Part shown: in pieces, positions 53,099 through 62,249 of the stretch
Numbering within the stretch: position 1 is the stretch's first letter
Layout of the letters: each line of letters opens with the position of its first letter
Assembly (NCBI GenBank): GCA_026210745.1
Contig: CP110631.1
Location: 4,030,001 to 4,094,000, forward strand
Source: Exobasidium rhododendri
Lineage: Eukaryota; Basidiomycota; Exobasidiomycetes; Exobasidiales; Exobasidiaceae
DNA length: 64,000 nt
Direction of reading: 5' to 3'
Program-made: the position numbers and the translations under genes
Notes under the pieces: generated by a model
What the model was told of the DNA's origin: nothing
What the model saw: the letters and a program-made list of their open reading frames with translations, nothing else
The model's database searches: none

Positions 53099-55555
53099 CT
53101 AGGACAATTGCTGCTTCAGGTCGTCGATGGATCGTATTGGGAGACCGCATGTGAAGTCTTGGCAGATGGTAACGTAGCTACCTCTCTCCAATAGACTCGA
53201 ATCCTCCAATGTGGATCGTAAGGCTTCATTCCCATCTACGAGTGCTTGTCCTAGTCTTTCTCTGGCCCCGTCTACCCCGTTGCTAGTGTCGACATAGATG
53301 ACAGTTGCTCGTGGTATGAATTGACTTTTGATGAAGTCGAGGAATTCCACAGACTTGTCGTCTTGACTGTCGCCTACCACAATGATCTGAATTGGTCCTA
53401 ATTTAGCTTGCTGAAGCGCAGTCAAGCGAGTTCCCAGCGCATGAGGCGCTCTTTGAAGAATCATGGAACTGGAGAGAATACATTGAGCCACTCGATTCCG
53501 ACTAGAGATCGTTGCAGTATGCTCATTGTCCTCGAGATCTGTGATATGCGACATCGCTGTATCAACATTGGAGAACAGGGAACGCAATCGGAGCCAATTG
53601 TGTGCCGCGACACTTGTACTGGTAGGCTCTGCTCCATCTTGATCGGCCCGTTGTCTACCGAGAATATTTCCGTCTCCTCGTTCTTGTGAGATCAGGTATC
53701 CACCTGGTCCGCTGGTATCCCAGAAAAGACGATCCTGTGACGCCTGCACTCGTAAAGCTCTTTCTAGATACTGTTTCTTAAATGTCACCTGGTACAGATC
53801 AAGAAGCCCTTGCACTGCAAAGGCATAATCTACATCAAATCCTAGTGGTCCCTTCGTTGAACCCCGACGACTTCGCAGAAATTGCTTCCCTTTCTCGTCC
53901 CACATCCTCGTCCACATAAAGTCGGCACATCGCTCGGCCATATACAGCGCTTCAGCACCACCTTCGTCAATGGACAGGACTTTGCTTGCTTGAGTGAGTC
54001 CGCTGATAGCGAGAAAGTTCCATGACGTGATGATTTTGTCATCCAATAGAGGTCTTGGTCGCTTTTCTCTCCTTTCGAAGAGTTTGTGTTTGGCTTCCTT
54101 GAGGACACGTTGACCTTCTTCTATACTAATGTCAAGCTTTTGACAGGTGACGTGTAATGGCTCTGTCGAGTGAAGTATGTTCATTCCGATTAGCTCACCA
54201 TGAGGATCGCTACGAGGAGAGATGTTGCCATCCAATTGGACGCCATAATGAGAGCAGACAAGCTTATGATCAGGAGAACTTCGACCCAATACCTCTTCTA
54301 TCTCCGTTGCTTGCCAAACGTAAAAGGCGCCTTCCTTGCCGTGGGTATCTTCCGGGGTCGGCAGACTATCAGCGTCCTCTGCTGCGTAAAAGGCTCCCTC
54401 TGGGCTACTCAAATCCCTCGAAAGATATTCGATGATTCCCTGAATTGCAGCTTTGAATTCTGGAAGATACGCTTGCAAGATTTTGCTGGATGAAGATGAA
54501 GAAAGCTGAACAGCTTCGGAAAAGCATGAGAGTAATTGTCCTTGATCGTAGAGCATCTTCTCGAAATGTGGGACTTTCCATTCCTCATCGACGCTGTAGC
54601 GAGCAATCCCACCTCCAAGGGCATCTGTGATACCACCCCTCGCAATTCGGGCGAGTGTGAAGGCGGAAGACTCCAACGCTCTCTCCCCTAATTCAGCATG
54701 ATAACCAGCCTCTTGAAGACTCGTAGAAAGCGCCTTTGAGCGTGTTTCTGCGTAGTATCGATGTAGAAGATGGAAAGTGTTGGGCGGGGACGGGAATTTG
54801 GGCGCTGATCCAAAGCCACCATTGCGTGGATCATAATTCAACAGTTGGTGATTGATGGCCTTTTGCACCAAGTGGAGACTAGGCAGATCTTCCCAGTCGA
54901 TTCCAGACACGCCTGCAGTAGCTACCTGCCTTAGTTGTGCAGTTATATCCTTGGCACTCGACAAGCATTGCTCTCTCTCTGTCTCCCACAAGGTGATCAG
55001 CTTGTCCATCAATTGTGTGAACGTCGTCGTGGGAAAGTAGGTTCCTCCGAACAACGGCTCCCCATCGCTGGTGAGAAAAGCATTTAGAGGCCAGCCACCA
55101 CGTCCAGAAGTAGCCTGAATGAACGACATATATGCTGCATCCACATCGGGTCTCTCTTCTCGATCAACTTTTACGCAAACGAACTTCTCATTCATGATCT
55201 CGGCAACGGATTCATCTTCGAAGGACTCATGCCTCATGACATGACACCAGTGACAGCTGGAATATCCAATCGAAACGAAGATCATCTTATCCTGTTTCTT
55301 TGCTGTGTCGAGAGCAGACTGACTCCACGGTACCCAATTGACGGGGTTGTGAGCATGTTGCAATAGGTAAGGTGAGGTCGCGTCTATGAGAGCGTTTGTG
55401 TGCTGGCCTAGGGCTGCTGTCTTCATCGTGTGCAGGGTCGACGTGGCTGTGAAGAGTCTTGCCTGCAGGTTGCAAAGGGAACCTGTCCTCACTGGTCTGC
55501 TGCTACTACTTCTCAAATATGTGACACTGCGGCTTCTGAGGATGCTCCTGAGCAT
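53099..55555 (-). CDS. SPATA20/YyaL-type thioredoxin-like DUF255 protein
   Basis: Single exon, 818 aa from a true ATG. The first 43 residues are rich in Arg/Ser and lack acidic residues ([20 protein letters not shown]), a probable mitochondrial presequence; an in-frame ATG at residue 44 ([13 protein letters not shown]) starts where bacterial homologues do. The N-terminal domain has the family signature [32 protein letters not shown] with a CxxC pair, and [11 protein letters not shown]; then [26 protein letters not shown] central and C-terminal (alpha/alpha)6-barrel resembles N-acylglucosamine 2-epimerases ([31 protein letters not shown]). Biochemical role is not established for the family. 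Divergent from SAR1 with a 322-bp gap. Confidence 0.92.
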   Translation of the reverse strand: MLRSILRSRSVTYLRSSSSRPVRTGSLCNLQARLFTATSTLHTMKTAALGQHTNALIDATSPYLLQHAHNPVNWVPWSQSALDTAKKQDKMIFVSIGYSSCHWCHVMRHESFEDESVAEIMNEKFVCVKVDREERPDVDAAYMSFIQATSGRGGWPLNAFLTSDGEPLFGGTYFPTTTFTQLMDKLITLWETEREQCLSSAKDITAQLRQVATAGVSGIDWEDLPSLHLVQKAINHQLLNYDPRNGGFGSAPKFPSPPNTFHLLHRYYAETRSKALSTSLQEAGYHAELGERALESSAFTLARIARGGITDALGGGIARYSVDEEWKVPHFEKMLYDQGQLLSCFSEAVQLSSSSSSKILQAYLPEFKAAIQGIIEYLSRDLSSPEGAFYAAEDADSLPTPEDTHGKEGAFYVWQATEIEEVLGRSSPDHKLVCSHYGVQLDGNISPRSDPHGELIGMNILHSTEPLHVTCQKLDISIEEGQRVLKEAKHKLFERREKRPRPLLDDKIITSWNFLAISGLTQASKVLSIDEGGAEALYMAERCADFMWTRMWDEKGKQFLRSRRGSTKGPLGFDVDYAFAVQGLLDLYQVTFKKQYLERALRVQASQDRLFWDTSGPGGYLISQERGDGNILGRQRADQDGAEPTSTSVAAHNWLRLRSLFSNVDTAMSHITDLEDNEHTATISSRNRVAQCILSSSMILQRAPHALGTRLTALQQAKLGPIQIIVVGDSQDDKSVEFLDFIKSQFIPRATVIYVDTSNGVDGARERLGQALVDGNEALRSTLEDSSLLERGSYVTICQDFTCGLPIRSIDDLKQQLS

Positions 55556-55877
55556 GCCATATGTCGCAGGAAGTGGAGGTCATAGGTGGGAAGTTCTTAG
55601 GCTTGCAACAGAATTGCATATGCACGTCCATCTTCTGGGCAAGCGTCTACACTCAGCAAAACACGTGGCCGGACACGCCATGCGAGCTTCGCCATTGCAA
55701 CAGATTAAATTGACAGTGAAGCTGACTGGAGCCTCGAATGCACGTCGTCGTGGACCACAGCGTGAATACTTTCAATTTGTGAACGGGCTTCTTCAAGATC
55801 AAGGTAAATCAGGGTTACCATCATTCCTCATACTGCATCATCACAACTGTCACAGACCCGATCGCAAAGACGCAAGC
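55556..55877. promoter_or_regulatory. Divergent promoter SPATA20-like/SAR1
   Basis: 322-bp head-to-head gap. CACGTGG at 55662-55668. No TATA box is obvious. Confidence 0.4.
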
Positions 55878-56789
55878 ATGTTCATTGTCAACTGGTTTTG
55901 GGTGAGCGGGCGAGATGGCAGACGAAAGAATGCCCGACCTGCCGACTGATCAATCGCTATATACGTCTCCTCTAACAGGACGTCCTGGCTCAGCTAGGCC
56001 TCGCACATAAGAATGCCAAGATTCTTTTCTTAGGTCTAGACAATGCTGGAAAGACGGTGCGTCAGTGCGAATGAAGAGGCCGCAGTGAAAGAGATCAAGA
56101 ACTAACCTAGGCAATGAATGGGCGTGCCTGCAGACCCTACTGCACATGCTAAAGAATGACAGACTCGCCACGCTGCAGCCCACACTTCACCCAAGTATGT
56201 TGCCGCTCCGTCCTGCAACAGCAATTGCTGCGTAAGCTGTTGAACGATGCACTAATCGTCGGTTTCTTTCGGTAAATTTTTCCCCTCTTCCCCTTCGCAG
56301 CATCCGAAGAGCTAGCTATAGGACAAGTCAAGTTCACCACGTACGACTTAGGTGGTCACGCTCAAGCTCGACGTTTGTGGAAGGATTACTTTCCTGAAGT
56401 TGATGGAATCATCTTCCTAGTTGATTCGCAGGACCATGAGCGATTTGCCGAATGTAGGGAAGAACTGGACAGATTGTTGAGCATTGAAGAATTGAGCAAA
56501 GTTCCTTTTTTGATTTTGGGAAACAAAATCGATGCGCCACGAGCAGTCAGTGAAGAAGACCTCAGAGGTGCCATTGGTCTCTACCAAACCACAGGGAAGG
56601 GAAAGGTGCCGCTCAAAGGTTCGTGAGGAACACGGAAGATAGAAGCAGGAGAGAAGATGGGAAACCTCAGGATTGCTGACCAATTCCCTCTGGCCCGTAG
56701 ACATTCGACCTATCGAAATGTTCATGTGCTCCGTCGTCATGAGACAAGGTTACGGCGAGGGCTTCCGCTGGCTTTCACAGTATATCTAG
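55878..56789 (+). CDS. SAR1: COPII small GTPase Sar1
   Basis: Five exons: 55878-55901, 55979-56056, 56134-56194, 56301-56618, 56701-56789; 189 aa, the usual Sar1 length. The first exon codes only for MFIVNWFW, the hydrophobic N-terminal helix that inserts in the ER membrane. GTPase motifs: [14 protein letters not shown] (P-loop, split by intron 2), PTLHPTSEEL (switch I), [14 protein letters not shown] (switch II), [15 protein letters not shown] (G4), and C-terminal [19 protein letters not shown]. Sar1-GTP recruits Sec23/24 and Sec13/31 to form ER export vesicles. Every intron breaks the frame if unspliced, and all joins rebuild conserved family sequence. Confidence 0.96.
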
Positions 56790-57124
56790 AAGGGCCAGGA
56801 CTCCGGGGTGAAGGAAGAGGGCGATGAGACAGGGAGGTGGCGATGCTGAGACGTCTACCAAGACATGCCTGAGAAGGGGATCGATCAGAACCCTCACGAG
56901 CGTTTCCTACATCATGTAGAATTAGATTAGAGTGCGGTCGAACTTAAGCGCTGCATGGGGAAAGTCTAATAGATCTTTTTAAGACGTACACTGACTACAT
57001 CTATCTTCGAGGAGCGGGCATACAAGAGATCATTTATGTGGAAGACGAAGCTGAAAAAGGAGGTGGATATTGTGTCTTCGTGAGAGGGAGTGAATTTCCC
57101 AAAGGAAGAGGAGGGAGAGAGAGA

Positions 57125-57187
<63 letters not shown>

Positions 57188-57210
57188 CTTGCTCTTGTGC
57201 GCAGGAGTGA
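56790..57210. other. Convergent 3' flanks of SAR1 and YDJ1 with microsatellite
   Basis: 421 bp between facing stop codons, containing the (TG)30 run listed separately. No gene. Confidence 0.55.
57126..57185. repeat. (TG)30 microsatellite
   Basis: Perfect TG dinucleotide run of 60 bp, ending 26 bp from the YDJ1 stop codon, so likely transcribed as CA repeats in the YDJ1 3' UTR. Confidence 0.95.
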
Positions 57211-58611
57211 TTAGGCTTGAGCGCATTGCACGCCTGGTCCACCACCGGCTTCTTCTTCGTCTTCCTCCATATTTGCTCCGTTTGCGCCGCCTCTGGCTGC
57301 TCTTGCTTCTCTCTCGTCTACATCGGTCATTTGAACATCTTCTACATCGACGTCTTTCTTCAGTTTCGTCGGTGCTCGTCTGGCAGGAAGTACTTCCTCG
57401 AGCAGAGACAACTTATCGAACAAAATATCGTCGGGGAAATCGACGTGTAAGTTGATGTAAAGGTCTCCCATCTCATGATGACGATAGGATGGCATTCCCT
57501 GTCCACGAAGGACCTTGATAGTACCTGGCTTTATAATCTCTCCTGCTGGAAGTTCCACGTTCAGGGCATGCTTGCCTACATGTTCAATGATTACTTTACC
57601 GCCTCCGAGTGCTGTAAGAAGATCGATGTGAACATCCGTGATCAAATCATTCTTTCTTCTCTTGAATTTAGGGTGAGGTTGTTCATCGACGACGATGATG
57701 ACATCACCAGGAATCGTGTTGGGTGCTTGATCTGCTGCTTCTTTGAATACGATCTGCTGACCATCATCCATACCAATCTCCACTCTAGCTTCAAGGACCT
57801 GCCTCTCTTGGGAAATCTTCTTTCCGTTACATTGCTTGCATTTATCCTTTGCTGGTATAATCTCGCCTGCTCCTTGACAGTCCGGGCAGGTTTGTTGCAT
57901 TTGTTGGACCATAGGACCCAGCTGTCGGAGAACGACCTTGATACCTTGACCATTACACCCTTGACAGCTCTTGACGCTACCTTCTTTACCGCCTCGTCCT
58001 TCGCATTTGGCACACAGAATATGCTTCTGCAGAGCTAGTTTGGTCACCTTACCGGTGAAGAGTTCTTCCAAGGTAACTTTCACTCGATGCACCAAGTCTT
58101 TGCCCTTTCGTGGTCCTCTCGGTCTTCCACCACCACCTCCACCGCCAAAGAATCCACCGCCACCGCCACCACCACCAAACAATTGTGAAAATAGATCCTG
58201 AGGGTCCATGCCGCCGCCCATGCCTCCTTGTTCGCTTAAGCCACCTTCACCGAATCGATCATATACTTCTCTCTTCTGTGGGTCAGATAATGCTTCGTAT
58301 GCGGCTGTGACTTCTTTGAACTGTATGTTGGCAGAGAAAGATCGTTTGTCAGAAAAAGCATTAAACAGATCGAGCTCATTGCGGAGGAGATTGCACGACT
58401 CACAGCATCAGGGTCACCGCCCTTATCTGGATGAAGAGCCAGCGCTTTCTTTCGGTATGCTCTAGTGCCAGAAGATCATGTCAGATAGCTCTTCGCAGCA
58501 TATTGCCTAAGCCTTAAGAATCTTCTTTTTTTCAACTCACTTCTTGAGCTCAGTCTCTGAAGACTCTGGCTTCACACCTAAGAGGTCGTAGAATTTTGTC
58601 TCTCGCACCAT
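57211..58611 (-). CDS. YDJ1: Type I (DnaJ-like) Hsp40 co-chaperone, Ydj1/Mas5 class
   Basis: Three exons: 58611-58541, 58461-58404, 58320-57211; 412 aa. J domain: TKFYDLLGVKPESS, AYRKKALALHPDKGGDPDA with the HPD motif across introns 1 and 2, FKEVTAAYEALSDPQKR. A Gly/Phe-rich linker with long glycine runs follows (GGGGGGGGFFGGGGGGG). The zinc-binding region has four repeats (CAKCEGRG, CQGCNGQG, CPDCQGAG, CKQCNGKK), then two client-binding beta domains. The C terminus ends VQCAQA; CAQA is a CaaX box, so farnesylation and partial ER or mitochondrial surface attachment are expected as for yeast Ydj1. It stimulates the ATPase of cytosolic Hsp70 (Ssa). Confidence 0.95.
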
Positions 58612-59090
58612 AGTTGATATAGCTCACTTGGTAGCCTCAATCGAGGAATATGCTCCGATTTGCTTGTACTTGCGTATCCTACGAGGAGCCAGGGAAAAAG
58701 GGCAATACACGTAAGGTTGAGTGAGTGATGGTTGAATCTGAGGAGGAAGTCTAACGAATTGTCTGATGTGCGTACGCAAGTTTTGGCTTTCTAACTTGAA
58801 CGACATCAAACTATTTCTCCAATCCACGCCCACCACTAAAGTAAAAAAAATCCTGCCCCCTACGAATTGATTGATTCCGACTAGTGAGGGATGGAAGTTG
58901 CTGGAATTACGTAAGGCTTCTCTCGCCTTCTCTGTTTGGCGCGTCCGAAATTAAACACCGCTAGGTAGACTCATGTATCTAGGTCAGCGTCCTCCTGGTC
59001 CTTTGGCAGGGACGGATGGAAGCATAACATCAGTGATAGGAAGTTTCAGCGTTGATTGCTAGAATGCATCGTGATTGTCCGCACATGGAA
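58612..59090. other. Intergenic: YDJ1 upstream region and hydrolase 3' flank
   Basis: 479 bp between the YDJ1 start and the hydrolase stop, which share the minus strand. An A-run (58842-58849) and nothing else of note; no heat-shock element (nGAAn repeats) was clear. Confidence 0.5.
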
Positions 59091-60376
59091 TTACAATCTC
59101 GCTTTATGACTATCGCCCTCACTAAGGTAAGTATTAATTCGATCTGCCCACCACGAAGTCTCAAAGTAATCAAACCAAAAGTGACCATAGCGGTCGCCAT
59201 TCGTACCCGGATCGAAACGTTTGGCATGCGCTATGTTCTTGACTATATGCTCACTTTCCGAATAAGCCACCATTCGATCCAATCTGCCATGGATTATCAG
59301 CACTGGCAAGGAAGCCGGAATTCTTGGCAGATCGGGCCTCGTATCTACTTGGGCGATCGAAGCACCTTGCATTGCAATTATCTTCTGCGGTCGCCGTGAG
59401 TTGACTGACTTTTCTACTCTTGATTCCAGCAGCTGTTGGTTCTTCGACGATGCATGAATCCACTCTGGATCATACTGATACTCCATCATTACTTTGACCA
59501 TCTTTGTCTTCCAATTTGGATCTGACTCGGCACTGGCCATGCTGTGATGCGGAGCGTGCCCTCTTCATCATCAGTCCAAGACGCGAGGAAATCAAGGCAT
59601 CGACCCTCGCACTATTGGACTCACACTTCCTCCAGCACTTGAGGTTTGAAGTCACCTTTCGGTAGTTTTGTCATTGTCGCTGCAAGTATGGCCTTGTTAA
59701 TGTGAATACCCTGCACTTCTAAGCCGCCTTTCGGGTGCTCTTTGGCCTCAGGAAGAGTAAGTAGAACTTGCGTTATTTGGCCTCCCATGGACCATCCCAA
59801 TATGTCGACCTTCTGAAATTTGGATCCAAGATGTCGCAACACTGCTAGGACATCTCTTGCTTCAAGATCTAATGAGTGATCTTCGTCCCAATCCTTAGGA
59901 AGCCTAGACGCACCCATCCCCCTGTGATCAAGGAGGAGGACTAGAGGAATGCTGTCAATCGAACAGTCCCACAATATCGACGTTGATCGCCGGAGTCTAT
60001 CTCCCTCTGTTCTTCCTCCCCTATTGTCACTCCCCTGTTCTCTCCCCCCTCCCTTTGCTGTCTCACCTTTGCGTTTCTTGCAAAGCAGGTCTACAAACGG
60101 CCGCCAGTCATCCATCAAAGCAGAGAGACCAGTGACAAGTCTACAGCGTACGGCCTCAGTTCAGCTGCATATCATCAGTGAACGTGCACCTTGATTCATT
60201 GCTACTTACACCAGGGGAGTGCCAGAATCGTGCTCGCTACCCCACACTTGATAGGCGATCGCATTGCTATGGTGCAGATGAAGCGGCATGAGCGCCTATG
60301 TGTGCATGGTGAAGCGCTACCTATTCTCGTCAACTCACCCATCTGGTGCAGTGTATGTCCCTTCTTGGGCAGGCAT
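59091..60376 (-). CDS. Alpha/beta hydrolase
   Basis: Preferred model has five exons: 60376-60339, 60266-60210, 60140-60067, 59940-59625, 59541-59091; 311 aa. Reconstructed order: GTYTAPDGNAIAYQVWG, PLVLVTGLSALMDDWRPF, then VLLLDHRGMGASRLP, VDILGWSMGGQITQVLL with nucleophile Ser in GWSMGG, LPVLIIHGRLDRMVAY with the acid Asp, and DRYGHFWFDYF with the catalytic His. This matches the fungal epoxide hydrolase/lipase-like branch; substrate unknown. The intron 60066-59941 (126 nt) has good GTGAGA and TCTAG ends but no in-frame stop and a length divisible by three, so its retention would give a 353-residue form with a Gly/Arg-rich insert. The spliced form fits the family better. Divergent from the WDR5 gene (333-bp gap). 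Confidence 0.85.
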
Positions 60377-60709
60377 GATTGGAGGATCTACAAGCGTTGT
60401 TCTCCTTTGTTGGGAGTCTTTGGGGGCCTCCTGCTTTGAATGCCTGTAGGAAGCTTGTAATTCAGCCGGCCGGCGTCAACTTCTGAAAGCCGATGAATAC
60501 ATTGTCAAGCGCGTTAAAGTGGTTCTTCTCTTTCACTAGAACTCTTAAAACCCTTTTTCCCTTCTTATTCAAATGTGAGAAGTGGCCAGTGCGCGTCAAG
60601 AGCGCGAGAAGGAGGATCGAAGAAGTGTCTTTTGTCGACTCGCGCTCCCTGAAAGGAAAGGTATACACCAAGTCTCGCCCTTCATGTACAGGCGAGAACG
60701 GCGAAGAGG
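60377..60709. promoter_or_regulatory. Divergent promoter hydrolase/WDR5
   Basis: 333 bp between opposed ATGs. No motif stands out. Confidence 0.35.
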
Positions 60710-62127
60710 ATGAGCATAGAATCAGGCGTCGAACAGGAAAGAATGTCCGAAGATGGCTTCGTCGAGAGCACAGAACGAGCAGATGATCAATTAGCGTCTG
60801 CGCCTGAAACAGCAGCTGCGGAGGAGGAATCTAGGAATTTGAATGGGATAGAAGGTGAAGCGAAGGAAGAGACGGAACCGGAGACGGCTACCTTTCAGGA
60901 CAACTACACACCAGTCTTCACGCTACAAGGTCACAAGCGCAGTGTCTCGTCTCTGTCGATCTCGCCGGATGGACTTCAGCTCGCTTCAGGTGGATCAGAC
61001 GGATTGCTGAAGCTTTGGGCACTAGCAACGGGGGCTTTGATTGCTACTCTGGATGCAGCGATACATGCGACGGAAGAAGACGACGTAGCTCACCTACGAC
61101 TGGGTATCAGCGACGTTGTCTGGAGCAAAGATGGCCAATACCTGGTTTGCGGAGGTGATGACTGCATCGTGCGAGTATGGGACGCTACTCGAGTAAGTTG
61201 GTCTCAGAAGTCCTACGAGCGGGTGCGTCATACTGATTACCCTTATCCTCCATTCTCAGCACACCCTTGCTCGCCAATTTTCCGGGCATACTTCCTTTGT
61301 CTTCTGCGTCAATTTCCATCCGAATGTGTCTTTGGCAGTGTCTGGCAGCTTTGACGAGACTGTGAGGATCTGGAATCTACAGAAAGATACCTGTCATCGT
61401 ACCATTGCTGCTCATTCCGAAGCAGTGACCGGACTTGACTTCAATCGAGATGGCTCTATTCTAGCGAGCTGTAGTTATGACGGTCTCATTCGTCTGTGGG
61501 ATAGCTCGAATGGTCAATGTATGAAAACTCTAGATGGTCGCGGCGATTCGTCTCCCATCGGAAACGTCCTCTTTTCGCCAAACTCTTTCCAATTGTTGGC
61601 ACCTTCCTTGGATAATACTATCAGATTATGGGACATTGCCAACTCAAGAATCGTCAAGACTTATCTGGGTCATCAAAACGAGAAGTTTGCCATCAAAGCC
61701 TGCTTTTCAGCTTTCCAAAAGAGGAAGCAGAAGAAGAAGAAAAAAAGCGCAACAAGATCAGATCTACAGTCAGGCGGAGAAAGGGCGTCGCTTCTACCTC
61801 CTGTCATGGTTGTCGCCGGCAGCGAAGACTCTCGGATCTATCTTTGGGACCTGCAGACGAAAAAAATACTCCAGACACTCGTGGGCCACAAAGATGCCAT
61901 CTTGGCCATTGCTACTCATCCTGCCTTGAGTCTGATTGCTTCGGCTAGTCTAGATCATGACCCGTGCATAAAAGTGAGTGTGTCGAGTGTGACAAACACA
62001 GCGACGCAAGCTGCCTGGCTCACCGTCATCATTTTTACTTGTCGTCTCTACCATCGCATCTTTCAAGGTATGGAAGCTTCAAAATCGTCTTGAACAACAA
62101 CATTCTACAATACAACACTGCTTATGA
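60710..62127 (+). CDS. SWD3: WD40 protein WDR5/Swd3, COMPASS histone H3K4 methyltransferase subunit
   Basis: Three exons: 60710-61192, 61260-61973, 62068-62127; 418 aa. After an acidic 65-residue leader, seven WD40 blades are collinear with WDR5: FTLQGHKRSVSSLSISPDG, LASGGSDGLLKLW, GISDVVWSKDGQYLV, FSGHTSFVFCVNFHPN, SGSFDETVRIWNLQ, IAAHSEAVTGLDFNRDG, SCSYDGLIRLWDSSNGQC, SPNSFQLLAPSLDNTIRLWD, KTYLGHQNEKFAIKACFS, and AGSEDSRIYLWDLQTKKILQTLVGHKDAILAIATHP. The SLDNTIRLW and LGHQNEKF blocks are highly specific to WDR5. A lysine-rich insertion (KRKQKKKKKSATRSD) lies between blades 5 and 6. The last exon gives only VWKLQNRLEQQHSTIQHCL. WDR5 presents H3K4 substrates and scaffolds Set1/MLL complexes. 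Converges with the Met30-like gene (122 bp). Confidence 0.92.
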
Positions 62128-62249
62128 ATACAAAATGAAAAACTGGGGAAGGGAAATGAGTTTGAGAGTTTTAAATGTACAGTGGAAGGACGACATGGAA
62201 TCTCTCTTTCCTTTTTCCCTGTTTCCTTTCGGACTGAGTCGAACAATAC

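Noticed and set aside
685-61354. A secretory-pathway gene cluster (LHS1, OST3, TRS120, Stealth, SAR1, YDJ1)
   Set aside because: The genes are scattered among unrelated ones over nearly 60 kb with no shared orientation; ordinary chance placement of abundant housekeeping genes explains it.
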